Source of the DNA: Flavobacterium sp. HTF
GTDB taxonomy: Bacteria; Bacteroidota; Bacteroidia; Flavobacteriales; Flavobacteriaceae
Length of the DNA stretch: 55,338 nt
Direction of reading: 5' to 3'
Assembly (NCBI RefSeq): GCF_003105115.1
Contig: NZ_QETH01000026.1
Span: forward strand, 1-55,338
Position numbers and translations under genes: made by a program
Part shown: in pieces, positions 15,427 through 25,600 of the stretch
How positions within the stretch are numbered: position 1 is the first letter of the stretch
Layout of the letters: each line of letters opens with the position of its first letter
Notes under the pieces: generated by a model
Told to the model about the DNA's origin: nothing
The model's database searches: none
The model's input: only the letters and a program-made list of their open reading frames with translations

Positions 15427-16896
15427 TTACCATTGGGTGTAGATTAATTTTTGAATCCACGGAATTTTAACGATGCTGATATTCCACGGAATTTTTTCTA
15501 ATAAAAGATCCTGCGTTTTTCGTTCAATTGTCAGTTTTGGATTCGATTCGCTCCAATCCAGTTTGCCTTCTCTTTGAAGAAATTCACTTCGTAAAACAGC
15601 TGTAGAAGTATTTTTTAAGGCAGACCAGTGATAAACCGCTGAGTCTAACATTTCTTCTGCGTGCTGTTTGTGTTTGTCATCAATTTTGATTTCTCTTTGG
15701 ATGGATTGCTGCAGTGGGATTCCGCATAAAAACTTTTCAAAAAGCATCAGGTGTTCGTAATCATTTTCTCGTTTTGTAGCCGCATAATGCAAAATATGCG
15801 CTGCTAACTCTTTGTTTAAAAGCGTATTATTGTCATCTATTAAATCACAGCTTTTTAGCATCTCCTTTAAAAAGGGATGCAGAATGATCAAGCCTGCATT
15901 TTGTACATAACACGATTTAGAATCTATAGTACCATCTTCAATTATGGATTCTTCTTTTATTGGAAGTATTTCTGATTGAGGAGCGGTTTCCTCTTTTATT
16001 GTATCAGAATTGGCTGCTACAATTGACTTTTCTTTTTCAGAAACCAGATAATCCGTTTTCATTTTCATCAGCTCTTCAGTAGAAAAATCAAGAATTGCCA
16101 GTATTTTTATATTTTGGATATAATTTTCGAATGAGATTTTCTCGGATAAAAATTGAGATTCTTCTTTATAATAAAATTTAACGAGGCTAATTGGCTTTTT
16201 TTCTTTCCAAAAATCAAAAATCAATTGCCAGAAAGCAGTTTTAAAAGCGTGCGTTTTTTGATTCAGAAAATCGGTTAAATTATTTTTTGAAATGGTTTTT
16301 CGCTGTTTTTCTAAACCTAAAAAAGCCGAAATCAAAAGCATAATTTCAGGATTGGAAAACTGGTTTATGATTCGGTTTTGAACTTTTTTCTGCACCATTA
16401 ATCTCCTGAATGGAATCCTGAAAACATCATTTTCAAATTGATCAGGACTGATTTTTTTGAAAAAATCAGCCTCATTTCCGTTCGAAATCCACCAAGGCAT
16501 ACTGCCATTTTCTATAAAATAAAGCAAGGTTTTTAAGTCTTTATCTTCGGGTGAAATTGTAAGAATTTCTAAGTCTCTTTTGTCTTCTTTTTTAGTGTTT
16601 TTTTGCAGTTCATTTAACGCTTTTTGAACCTCTTTTTCGATTTGGTTTTTGATGTCATTACTGGAAAAAGAAACATCGTTTTTCCCTATAATGGATTCAA
16701 GGTTGATTTCAATTTTTTCTATTTGAATAATCTGATTATCAATATTTTTAATTGAATTAAAATGTTTTTCAAAGATCGAAAGGACCTCATTCTGCACGAA
16801 CATGGCAAGGTTGTTTTTGATAGAATTAGCCATCGCCATTGAGGGGGTATCTATCTCTAAAAAAACTTTTTGTATGCTATGTGAATTTTTATTCAT
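15427..16896 (-). CDS. Contractile injection system tape-measure protein (Afp14 position)
   Basis: A 489-aa protein. Its first part (HSIQKVFLEIDTPSMAMANS..., residues about 1-60, ending ...IEKIEINL) is the pattern seen in Bacteroidota proteins annotated as CIS tape-measure proteins. The middle is helical and charged. The C-terminal part (AGLIILHPFLKEMLKSCDLI..., and RKTQDLLLEKIPWNISIVKIPWI) is the conserved end of that family. It would set tube length during assembly. It follows the 140-nt intergenic region with the candidate antisense RNA and leads the cargo genes. I found no minus-strand TAnnTTTG element in that gap, so expression probably depends on read-through from the structural genes. 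Confidence 0.72.
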   Translation of the reverse strand: MNKNSHSIQKVFLEIDTPSMAMANSIKNNLAMFVQNEVLSIFEKHFNSIKNIDNQIIQIEKIEINLESIIGKNDVSFSSNDIKNQIEKEVQKALNELQKNTKKEDKRDLEILTISPEDKDLKTLLYFIENGSMPWWISNGNEADFFKKISPDQFENDVFRIPFRRLMVQKKVQNRIINQFSNPEIMLLISAFLGLEKQRKTISKNNLTDFLNQKTHAFKTAFWQLIFDFWKEKKPISLVKFYYKEESQFLSEKISFENYIQNIKILAILDFSTEELMKMKTDYLVSEKEKSIVAANSDTIKEETAPQSEILPIKEESIIEDGTIDSKSCYVQNAGLIILHPFLKEMLKSCDLIDDNNTLLNKELAAHILHYAATKRENDYEHLMLFEKFLCGIPLQQSIQREIKIDDKHKQHAEEMLDSAVYHWSALKNTSTAVLRSEFLQREGKLDWSESNPKLTIERKTQDLLLEKIPWNISIVKIPWIQKLIYTQW

Positions 16897-16901
16897 TTTT
16901 A

Positions 16902-16932
16902 TTTGTTTGTATAAATTTTTTTCCTACATTTG
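16902..16932 (+). promoter_or_regulatory. Plus-strand promoter, TTTG-N19-TACATTTG
   Basis: TTTG at 16902-16905 and TACATTTG at 16925-16932 are separated by 19 nt. This is a full match to the Bacteroidota sigma-A consensus (TTTG / TAnnTTTG). It faces right, against the direction of the eCIS operon, in the gap between the tape-measure and 949-aa genes. Confidence 0.55.
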
Positions 16933-16938
16933 TATCTG

Positions 16939-17039
16939 ACCGTGAAGGTTATACTGGGAAAAGATAGTTGTCGTAATTGATAGCAGCTCCCCATTAAAGC
17001 TTGAGATTTGCCAGTTTGGTATTTGTCTCAAGCTTTTTT
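16939..17039 (+). ncRNA. Candidate ~100-nt small RNA opposite to the eCIS operon
   Basis: A consensus promoter (16902-16932) and an 11-bp hairpin with a T-run (16996-17039) bracket about 100 nt with no coding frame of note, on the strand opposite to all eCIS genes. The transcript end would overlap the stop of the 949-aa gene by two or three bases, and its 5' part would be antisense to the leader of the tape-measure gene. No known RNA family was recognised. It might set the ratio of structural to cargo mRNA. The start is estimated as 6-7 nt after the -7 element. Confidence 0.42.
16996..17039 (+). terminator. Hairpin terminator AAAGCTTGAGA / TCTCAAGCTTT + T-run
   Basis: Stem 16996-17006 with 17026-17036 (11 bp, perfect), loop 19 nt, then T-run to 17039 on the plus strand. 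On the minus strand the same hairpin follows the stop of the 949-aa gene, but with only a short broken T-tail. There it may act as a partial terminator or mRNA end-stabiliser before the tape-measure gene. Confidence 0.65.
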
Positions 17040-19887
17040 ATTTGGTGTCACCCGGTTTCTTTGGAGTTCTTTTAGTAACAGGCTTGGTTATTTTTTTGGT
17101 AATAGGGGATTTGGTTATTTTTTTTGTGTTAACCAAAACTCTCTTTTTTATACTTCCATCTTTAGAAAAACGATTTTGTTCTATCTTAATAAAGTTACCA
17201 TTGGCAGGTTTATAGAAATAGAATTCTGCCTTTTTAGCGTATTTGGTAAATAACTCTTCAAAATCAGAAAGTTTTACGTTTCTGGTTGTATCAATATGAA
17301 TCATGTATTTACTCACTTTATCCTCATTATGAATCTTTTTTCTTAAATTGATAAATAGCACTAATTCATCATTTGTGTCTTTACTGTTTTCGAGATAGTA
17401 ATTGTACATTGTTGTATTGACATAGTTTCCGGTTGTCCAGTCACCGCCAATATAAATGTCATTATAATGATCGTCTATTCGAACAATTTCCTGGGCAATA
17501 TTCAACAACTCGTCTGCAACGGTTGTATCTTCATATTGACCATTATTATAAGTAACCGGAATGCTGTAGAAATCATCAAAAATTTTCGGGAATCTTATCA
17601 GTGATTGTGTGCGTTTATGGAATCGCAACTCGCTTCTTAAATATTCGAATTTATCCCAATCATCATTAAAACGTCCAAAATTGTCATCATCCTTATTAAT
17701 AGGATCGTAATGGGCATGGATTTTTTTATAAATCTCGGCTTTATGCGAATTCATAATGGCGCAGGTTATTTTATTTGAAGAATAAACTTTACCATTTTTG
17801 GTCACTCCGTTTTGTGTAAACGTATAAGTAGGAGCAGTTCTGGAAAGTGTAATGTCTTGAATTTCAAATTCAAACGTGTCTTTTTCAAGACGCATAATTC
17901 TAAGTTTTTTCTCTTCTTCAATAAAATCAAATAAAAGACCTGTAGGAAACCTGTTGTTGAGTGTTTCCATTACCACATGCAAACGACGGGCAAGAAGCTG
18001 ATCCAACGGAATATCTATTAAAACTCTGTCGGTGATTAAATTAACGCCATTTATGGTATATTTTTTTACACTTAGTTTGTAATGAGTTGGCAAATCAACT
18101 TTGTCGCTTCTGCTTCCTCTTAAACTTCTGGATAAATTATTGATATATCGAAGCGAACTAATCCATGGGTATAAACAGCCCATGATCGTGCAGCAGCCCA
18201 ATCCGCTGTCTGGATTTATTTTTCCATCAATAGCAAAATCAGTTATCAATGTAGTTCCTGATTTCAGGAGTAATAAAGTACCTCCTTTTTTGACCCCGGC
18301 TTTATGCTCAAAGGAATAATTGGTATTGAATAAGATTTTTAAATCGGCAGCATTTTCAATAACATCCATAATATAAAAATCAAAATCCAGTCCGAATTCT
18401 ATTCTCTTTGCGATTAAAAATGCTTTTACATCGTCAACGTTGCCGTTTAGATAACCTTCAATTCGGTAAAAATCATGATCGTCTATACAAAATCCCAACG
18501 GAGTTTTGATATAATCACTATTGAGCAGATTTGTGGTGTGATAGCTAAAATTGGCCAGATGGTTATAAAGACTGCTTTTTTCAAAATCCCAGGCATGGAG
18601 TAAATTATCATCGACATTATAGTAATACGGAACTGATTTTGCACCTAATTTGCCCATTGCTTTTGAAGGCGTAATTTTAATGCCGTTGGCTGTTGTTTGA
18701 TAATTATCTAAAATGCCTTTGAGTCTTCTCATCAAAGAATCAAAATGGCTGAATGTTTTATTGTGGTCTAAAGCTGGTGCTTTGTAAAATTGATGTCTGT
18801 AATTTTTAAAACGATTATTGTCTTCTACTAATCCCAATAACAAATGTTTTGGAAATGAACCAATGGGCGGATTACATTCTGTTTTTAGCTGCAAAAAAAG
18901 GTCTTTTAGTTCTTTGTAAGTTGCCAGAATATCTTTTAATAAATCGTATCGGTAATGAATATCTGCCGGAATATTGTTTGGGTCAATGGTAAACAATGTA
19001 GTAAAGCGGGCACTGATGGCGGCAAGTTGTGTCGTATAGCCAAAGGGTATAAGGACAGTGGTTAAATTGGCAAGTAACTCGGATTGAAATGTAACATCAT
19101 TGACAACAGTGCTAAAAAGCTGCTTGATTTTATTGGCAGTTGAGGTATTGTTAAATGTTGGAATTACTTTTTTTATGCCCAATTCGTCAAGCATGCTGTA
19201 TTTGTCAAAAACATCATATTTACTATAAAGAGGATCTCTTTGCGGAGTACTGCTTTTGCCAATAATACTATTGGCAGTTGTCTGACTTACTACAAGTACA
19301 CGTAGGTTGAAAACTTCTTCACCGCCTTTGTTAGAACAATCCGTTTCATCACATAAAGTGGCATTTTTAGTATAATTTTCAAGGTAAAGAAGAACAACAT
19401 GGTTTTTTAGATTCGCAAAACTAGTCAATAAAGATTCGCCGGTTTCTAAAGCGCCTGTTTTTTCAGGCAGTAATTCCCACATTGGTAACATTGCGCTGCC
19501 GTTTTTAAAATGGGGATAGTCACCTTTATCCGTATCAAAAACTTTATAGGTTTTATAATCAATTTTTGAGAGATCAATCCTGAACAATTTTTGTTTTACA
19601 TCTTTTGCTTTTTGTACATCAGCAATTGTAGAGGCTTTGGCTGATAATTTTATTAAATCACCATCAGTTGTAATTCCGTTTCCCTGAGATATGGTTACGG
19701 TAGAATAGCCTGGATTTGCTGAAACCTGAAGGCCGCAAACAATTCCTGTACCGGTAAGAAAGACTCTGTTCAGTCGATTTTGGTCATCAAAATAATCAAT
19801 AGTCTCGTTAAGCTGAAAGTGTGTTAACACCTGATCTGCTACATAACTATGATATTGTCCTGTAATGGTGGTAAGTTTTGCTGCCAT
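17038..19887 (-). CDS. Uncharacterised eCIS structural protein in the tail-fibre (Afp13) position, 949 aa
   Basis: This protein has no firm family name from me. It begins with a repeat-like beta segment (FLTGTGIVCGLQVSANPG..., VTISQGNGITTDGDLIKL), a motif I associate with baseplate or appendage proteins, followed by a long mixed region. It ends in a basic low-complexity tail rich in K, T and P (ITKSPITKKITKPVTKRTPK). It directly follows the Afp12-like baseplate gene, where Afp/PVC loci encode the tail fibre, but has no adenovirus-like shaft or collagen-like repeats. It may be the host-recognition protein of this particle or an extra baseplate component. The hairpin at its 3' end separates the structural block from the tape-measure and cargo block. 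Confidence 0.6.
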   Translation of the reverse strand: MAAKLTTITGQYHSYVADQVLTHFQLNETIDYFDDQNRLNRVFLTGTGIVCGLQVSANPGYSTVTISQGNGITTDGDLIKLSAKASTIADVQKAKDVKQKLFRIDLSKIDYKTYKVFDTDKGDYPHFKNGSAMLPMWELLPEKTGALETGESLLTSFANLKNHVVLLYLENYTKNATLCDETDCSNKGGEEVFNLRVLVVSQTTANSIIGKSSTPQRDPLYSKYDVFDKYSMLDELGIKKVIPTFNNTSTANKIKQLFSTVVNDVTFQSELLANLTTVLIPFGYTTQLAAISARFTTLFTIDPNNIPADIHYRYDLLKDILATYKELKDLFLQLKTECNPPIGSFPKHLLLGLVEDNNRFKNYRHQFYKAPALDHNKTFSHFDSLMRRLKGILDNYQTTANGIKITPSKAMGKLGAKSVPYYYNVDDNLLHAWDFEKSSLYNHLANFSYHTTNLLNSDYIKTPLGFCIDDHDFYRIEGYLNGNVDDVKAFLIAKRIEFGLDFDFYIMDVIENAADLKILFNTNYSFEHKAGVKKGGTLLLLKSGTTLITDFAIDGKINPDSGLGCCTIMGCLYPWISSLRYINNLSRSLRGSRSDKVDLPTHYKLSVKKYTINGVNLITDRVLIDIPLDQLLARRLHVVMETLNNRFPTGLLFDFIEEEKKLRIMRLEKDTFEFEIQDITLSRTAPTYTFTQNGVTKNGKVYSSNKITCAIMNSHKAEIYKKIHAHYDPINKDDDNFGRFNDDWDKFEYLRSELRFHKRTQSLIRFPKIFDDFYSIPVTYNNGQYEDTTVADELLNIAQEIVRIDDHYNDIYIGGDWTTGNYVNTTMYNYYLENSKDTNDELVLFINLRKKIHNEDKVSKYMIHIDTTRNVKLSDFEELFTKYAKKAEFYFYKPANGNFIKIEQNRFSKDGSIKKRVLVNTKKITKSPITKKITKPVTKRTPKKPGDTK

Positions 19888-19899
19888 GACCTTGTATTT

Positions 19900-22644
19900 T
19901 TATATTGTTCCTAAATTTGTTCTTCCTAATACTATTTTTCCTGAAATATCTTCTTCTTCATCTACACAATTGTATAATGTGCCGGTAGGATAAACAGAGT
20001 TTAATTTTGATAATGACCTGATGAATTCTGGTAAAGCATCTTGTTTATTTTGCGTTTTATCCGTCAGGAATTTTTTGAAATCTTCTTCAAAATCGAGTAA
20101 GTCATTATCTTTTGGGGTAATCTGATCTTTTCGGTAACCAATCCAGCAGATTTTGCCCAAAATATGCGATGGGATTTCCTGCCGAATTACATCTTCGGCA
20201 AAATTTCTAAAATCAACATCGGCAAAACGATACGTATATCCCGGTAAAACCACACTGATTTTAAACGAATACGGATTTGGGATACAACAACCATCTGAGC
20301 AGTCGTCTGCACATATTGGCATGTAATAACTTGCATCGATTACTTCGTTTGGATTGGGAACCAGCAGAATATGTTCTACCAGAAAAACACCTTCATCGCT
20401 AAATTCTTCTTTAAAGAAAATAAGCAAATCAAGCATTGCGGTTTTTACTTCTTCCAGTGTGGCATAAAGCTCGTATTGTCGTGCAATAATTCTGTCCGGA
20501 TTGCTGATATCATCCACAAATTCCGGATTTACGATGTGAAATGAATATTGATGCGTGTCAGACTCAATTACTTCAAAAGTGTTGATAACAGTGTCTTTAA
20601 AAGGGATTGCGTTGTCTCTGTTTTCCAAAAGTTTTTTAAATGCCTGTTCAATTTGCTTTTCGCTGGTTTCGTAAATTTTCAGGATCGAAAAATACATTTC
20701 CTTAATCGCAGTCAATTGATTTTCATAATCTTCGGTTGCGGTTAAGATAATTTCACTGGCATTGTTTCTGATTCTCCATCTAAAAAGATTGGGAATCACG
20801 CCCGGACTCGGATCATAAAGCTGTACAAACAAACCGGAAATATCTTTTCTTTTGATTCCTCTTTTGCCCGTAACCGGATTTTTATCGCCTTTAATTCCTA
20901 ACAAACCGGCAATTCGGTTTTCTAATCCGGTCACATTAAAAGTGTTCCATAAATTAGAAATCGGCTGGTTAAAATAATTAAACCCGCTGCCGCGTTTGCC
21001 GCTTATCGTATCGTAATTGATTAAAAATTCGGATTTATTTTGGAGTACGATTTCATCAGAAGATGCGCCGTACAAGGATTTCATCAGGAAAGCATATTCT
21101 GCAAAACGCTCTGCAAAACGAGCAATAAGGTGATCTTTTATCTGGTTTTGTCTTTTAACAGAATCGTCGAGATCACTAAAAAGCAATTCGTTGAGTTTTT
21201 TTTCATTTGCTGACAAATACGTCTCATTTACGATTTCTTCAAAACCCGTCATATCTTTAATAGCCTGAGTAAAATAAGTAGTTTCCTTATCACCGTTGAT
21301 AGAAAGCAATTCTTTTACGGTACTCAAATGCTTGAAATAACTCGCCAGAATTTGATCAAAAAACAGCAAATATCCTTTTAATTGTTTGGCTTTGGCTTTT
21401 CGTTCTTCGCTGGCAGATTCTGAAAGTCCAATTTCACCAATACCATAATTTTCTGGAAAATTGTTGGTAATACTGGTATAGAAATCAGATGCCGTAATTT
21501 TGCCTTGCGGTATTGACAGCTCCTTGTTTTTAGCTGCATTTAACTGCGAATAGGCAAGGTCTTCTTTTAACTCTTCCAGATATTTTTTTGCTTTTACTTT
21601 GTTGACTGTAACGGGCAAAACACCTTTGCTAAAGTTCAGCGTGCTTTTTTGGCAAAGACTTGGTTTTTTGTTGGCCGGAATGCAGATGTTCCAAACACTT
21701 CCTTCTGTTTCAATGGCTTCGCAATTATTCAGTGCAATGTCTTTGATGACACTTACGCCTTGTATATTCATGATAATCTGCATAATATCAGAAAGACGGA
21801 CTTCGGTTCTTAATGATGAATTTTCTAATTCTGCAGTATCTATAAATCCCCTTTCTAAAAGCGGCCCTTCAAAAATCTCGTCGCTTGAATACCCTTTCTC
21901 AAACATTTCGGCCAGCGAATAATAAGTGACGCCCGGCGACAGGTATTTTTCAAGCTCAAAAGTGATTAAAGCATGAATATATTCTTCGTTGGCTTCCGGC
22001 TCAAGTTCAATTAAGGCACAAACGGCAATGGGCTGAATTTCTATTTCTTTAATTTCTAAAATATCTTCGCAAAGGTTTCTGTTGGCGTGAAATTTTTCGC
22101 TTATTTTAGTTTTTAGCAGGTTTTTCTCTGCGACGGTAATTTCTTCAAAATCAACTAATATGTTATAGTATCCTTTAATTTTAGATTCTTTAATGAAAAT
22201 ATCCGGAGTGCCGGTAAAATCTTCTTTTTTGAGTGAAATTTTAGCCTCTTTGCAATTGACAAATAAGTTTTTGGTGGTTTTTTGAAGCCAGCAGTTTTTG
22301 ATGTTTGGATCAATATCAATTAAAATTTTTCGGTAATCAGGAGCCGTAACAGCCTGCATGGGTAAAATTTCAGAGGCGGCAAAAAACTGTTCCTCAACTG
22401 GGGTCGAATTATTGCTTAACAGATCTTCGATAGGCAGATTGATTCTCATGCCCAGATCGGTAATGGCATAACAAAGCACTTCCAGAATCGTAATTCCGGG
22501 ATCGTGTGTGTTGTAGTCCGTCCAAAACTGGCTTCCTAACGATTCAATGTACTCGATTCCTTTTTTGCGAAGGAAGTCAAAACTCATGTCATCATTAGAA
22601 CTGACATTTTTTGGGATGCTGATATGTTGGTTTATAGCTGACAT
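19900..22644 (-). CDS. Baseplate protein, Afp12/Pvc12-like
   Basis: A 914-aa protein. The N-terminus carries a conserved eCIS baseplate signature (FLRKKGIEYIESLGSQFW, then DYNTHDPGITILEVLCYAIT). A long central region contains features shared with baseplate wedge proteins. A short cysteine cluster (CADDCSDGCCIPNP) lies at about residues 768-785. It follows baseplate J with a 13-nt overlap (22632-22644), the Afp11-Afp12 order, so stoichiometric translation is likely. Its role is to form the hexagonal baseplate ring with baseplate J. The cysteine cluster may bind metal; that is inference. Confidence 0.8.
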   Translation of the reverse strand: MSAINQHISIPKNVSSNDDMSFDFLRKKGIEYIESLGSQFWTDYNTHDPGITILEVLCYAITDLGMRINLPIEDLLSNNSTPVEEQFFAASEILPMQAVTAPDYRKILIDIDPNIKNCWLQKTTKNLFVNCKEAKISLKKEDFTGTPDIFIKESKIKGYYNILVDFEEITVAEKNLLKTKISEKFHANRNLCEDILEIKEIEIQPIAVCALIELEPEANEEYIHALITFELEKYLSPGVTYYSLAEMFEKGYSSDEIFEGPLLERGFIDTAELENSSLRTEVRLSDIMQIIMNIQGVSVIKDIALNNCEAIETEGSVWNICIPANKKPSLCQKSTLNFSKGVLPVTVNKVKAKKYLEELKEDLAYSQLNAAKNKELSIPQGKITASDFYTSITNNFPENYGIGEIGLSESASEERKAKAKQLKGYLLFFDQILASYFKHLSTVKELLSINGDKETTYFTQAIKDMTGFEEIVNETYLSANEKKLNELLFSDLDDSVKRQNQIKDHLIARFAERFAEYAFLMKSLYGASSDEIVLQNKSEFLINYDTISGKRGSGFNYFNQPISNLWNTFNVTGLENRIAGLLGIKGDKNPVTGKRGIKRKDISGLFVQLYDPSPGVIPNLFRWRIRNNASEIILTATEDYENQLTAIKEMYFSILKIYETSEKQIEQAFKKLLENRDNAIPFKDTVINTFEVIESDTHQYSFHIVNPEFVDDISNPDRIIARQYELYATLEEVKTAMLDLLIFFKEEFSDEGVFLVEHILLVPNPNEVIDASYYMPICADDCSDGCCIPNPYSFKISVVLPGYTYRFADVDFRNFAEDVIRQEIPSHILGKICWIGYRKDQITPKDNDLLDFEEDFKKFLTDKTQNKQDALPEFIRSLSKLNSVYPTGTLYNCVDEEEDISGKIVLGRTNLGTI

Positions 22645-25600
22645 TCTTCTTGTGGTTCTATGGTTTTAACAGTGCATTGTGTGACATTGGTGCTGATTAC
22701 ATGATTTTTTGCCGAAACTAAAATCGATTTTGGATTAGACGGAACGGCAGTTTTTTCAGCCAGGGCTCCATCTTTTTTTAGTGTTACATCTTGCAGATAA
22801 TCTACATAACCTAATTTTTCGATGTAATTAATAAGGACACTGGAGTGAATCGTAACTCCAAATTTGATGGGAACATTTTTGTCCAGCGCCCAGGGCGATA
22901 AAAATTTGATAATATCGGCATTGAGTTGCTGTATGTAGAAATTTTCATCAAAACCCGGTTTGAATTTTACTTTTAAATCAACCGTAACTTCTTCATAATG
23001 TGGGTTTATTACATATGTGGTTACATGCATTGAGTTTAGTTGGTCAATATGCTTTTTGACTTTGTTGAGCGTTGCAGTACTTACTCTTGGCTGAAAAATA
23101 TCGAATACGTTTTTGTTTACCGTGTCCGGAATTACCACCAGCGTTACATTTCCTGGTGATTGATACGAGCAGTCGCAGGTATGGTTTAAGCATTTTACTT
23201 TATACAATTCCGGAAACTTTTGCAATACAATGTGTTCGTAATCCCACATGGTAACCGCTCTGTTTTTGTGTCGAAGACGTTCGCTGATTCGTTTGTAATA
23301 ATCTTCGTTTGATTCTTCCGGTTTATAATCAAAACTGCTGTAAGGCTGCGTAACCGATTTTACATTGCTGAGTCTTTGGAGTAGTTTTGAAATCGTTCCG
23401 GCTGGTAATCCGGTTTTTAGATGTGCTAAATCATTGGCATTATCCTGAAAAGTGGACAAAACAGCCTGTGAATGAATGCCGGTTATTTTGCAGACTACAT
23501 CAAATTTTTTATGCATTTTGGCTTTAAGCCAGATATAATTTTTAGGAAGCCTGGTGTTGTTTTGTGTCGCCTCTTTTGGTAAACTGAATTTCAGGATTCC
23601 GGATTGTAATAAGTTATCGGTTTCATTCAGCAAAATGTCTGAATGGTTCAGAATACGCCATTCGTTATTGCCCAGAACAGACCATTCTATTTTTTGTTTT
23701 CCGGTAAAGGATGGTGTTTCGGGATTTTCGCTTCCTTCCAATACCTGAAAAAGTAATGTGATTTGCTGTAATTCCTGTACATTTTCAAGACCAATAAACA
23801 ATTCTCCGCCTTTGCAGTAAGTAGGGAACAAATAAGAGTTTTGATCTTCTGCATAATCTAAAACAGATTTTAGATAACTGTGTTCCTCTGTATATCCAAA
23901 AGGATGAATGTGGAATAATTTTGCTTCGTTTTGACTATAAATAGCTTCGAATGTTTCCGTTCCGGTTTTTGAAAATTTAGTTGTTTCAGAAGCAGTATAA
24001 CTGAACACAAGATTTTCAGCCAGCGGTGTGTAAGGCTGATTTGGAATGACCACATTATCATCGTCTGTAGAAAGTGCTAAAGCATAAATTTTGGGATATA
24101 CACTATGTAAAAAAGAGTTTGTTAGTGTTAGTTTTAACTGGCCGTTTTTCTCTGTGGCATAATTAGAATTGACTACATTTAATGTTGTTTTAAACGGACT
24201 TGCAGCCGTAAATAAAGTTACAGCACTTCCGTAATTCTGCCAGATATTATTCGATAAAATTGCAGGCTGATATTGAAAATAACTATTGGCGGTTACTATT
24301 CCGCCGGCATTTTCAAAATTATTAGAAGAATTCAGTACACTGGTTTTAAATGCACCTACACTAATCGTATTTAATGCAGTCGTTTTGTACGCTTTGTAAT
24401 GTTCTACAAAATCTGCCGGAGTATTTTTCCAAAGTACATCAACGTTTATATTTTCCCAGTTTTTAGAAAAAGCTTCGTTGTATTTGATAAGAAAATTAGA
24501 CCCGGCAACAGGTTGTGGAGAAAATGCGAAAAACGGTTTTGCAGCGTTGATACTTCCGTTGTCATTTTCTAAAATGACACTCTTAATATTTTGAACATCA
24601 ATATTGATGGTGATGTTTTCTAATTTATTTTGGGCTAATAATTTATAAAAATCATAACCGTCATTTTTTGCCAGATCCAGATTGAATTTTGCCACAGGCA
24701 GATTGGTAGCGAATTCATCACCGTAAACTTTAGGATCATAAGCCGTAACAGCGTCTGCATTTTCATCTAACAGAAAAGTAATTTTCATGGTTTTTCCGGT
24801 AACGGAAGTTGTGTAAGTGCTACCCGATTTTATCGTTAATGAGGGTGAAATTTCAGCAACTTCCAGCCATTTTTTGGCTGTGGTTACCTGAAGGCTCAAA
24901 CATTCTATAATCATTGCAGGCGTTATCGTCGTAATGTCATTCTCAAAAGTAAAACTCATTTGAATGCTTCGTTTTCCTTCTGCTAAAGACAGAATAGGAG
25001 AGGCAACTGCAAAACCTAAAGCGGCATCTGATAATTGTGGTAATACGGGAGTTTTTTCGACATACCCAAAAGGCCACCATTGTGTATTGTTTTTATCCGG
25101 AAAAGCTTCGCCCAAACCGCCGTAAGAATTAGCAATAGGACTTGCGACTATTTTTTTGGTATCGATGTCGTTGTAAATATTTTTCAATGAAGAAACGACT
25201 GTTTTATTGGCAATCAATTCATTGTCTGAATGGTAATTTCTAGGTTTACCCAAAGCATCTTTTCCGCCGTCAAAACCGGTTTTGGTTTCAATTTTTTCCT
25301 GAACCGCATTTTTGGCCAATTCAAAAATCAGATAGACTTTATCAGGCGTAGCGGGCAGTTTATCAATATGTAAAATTTGTTTATAATAAAAATCCAGATG
25401 ACGTTTGGTAAGGGCATTGTATCTTTTTTTACTGTTTTCCAGCAGCATTAAAAAAGTAAGGAACAAAGTTAAATGCGGTGTAATGGCATACTCCTTTTTA
25501 TTTTCTGCAATCAGATCGGTTAATTCTTTTTTAATGCGGTCTAATTTTAATTGATTTTCTATAGATGGTTTTTCGCCATTCCATTTAAAAAAATCAAAAA

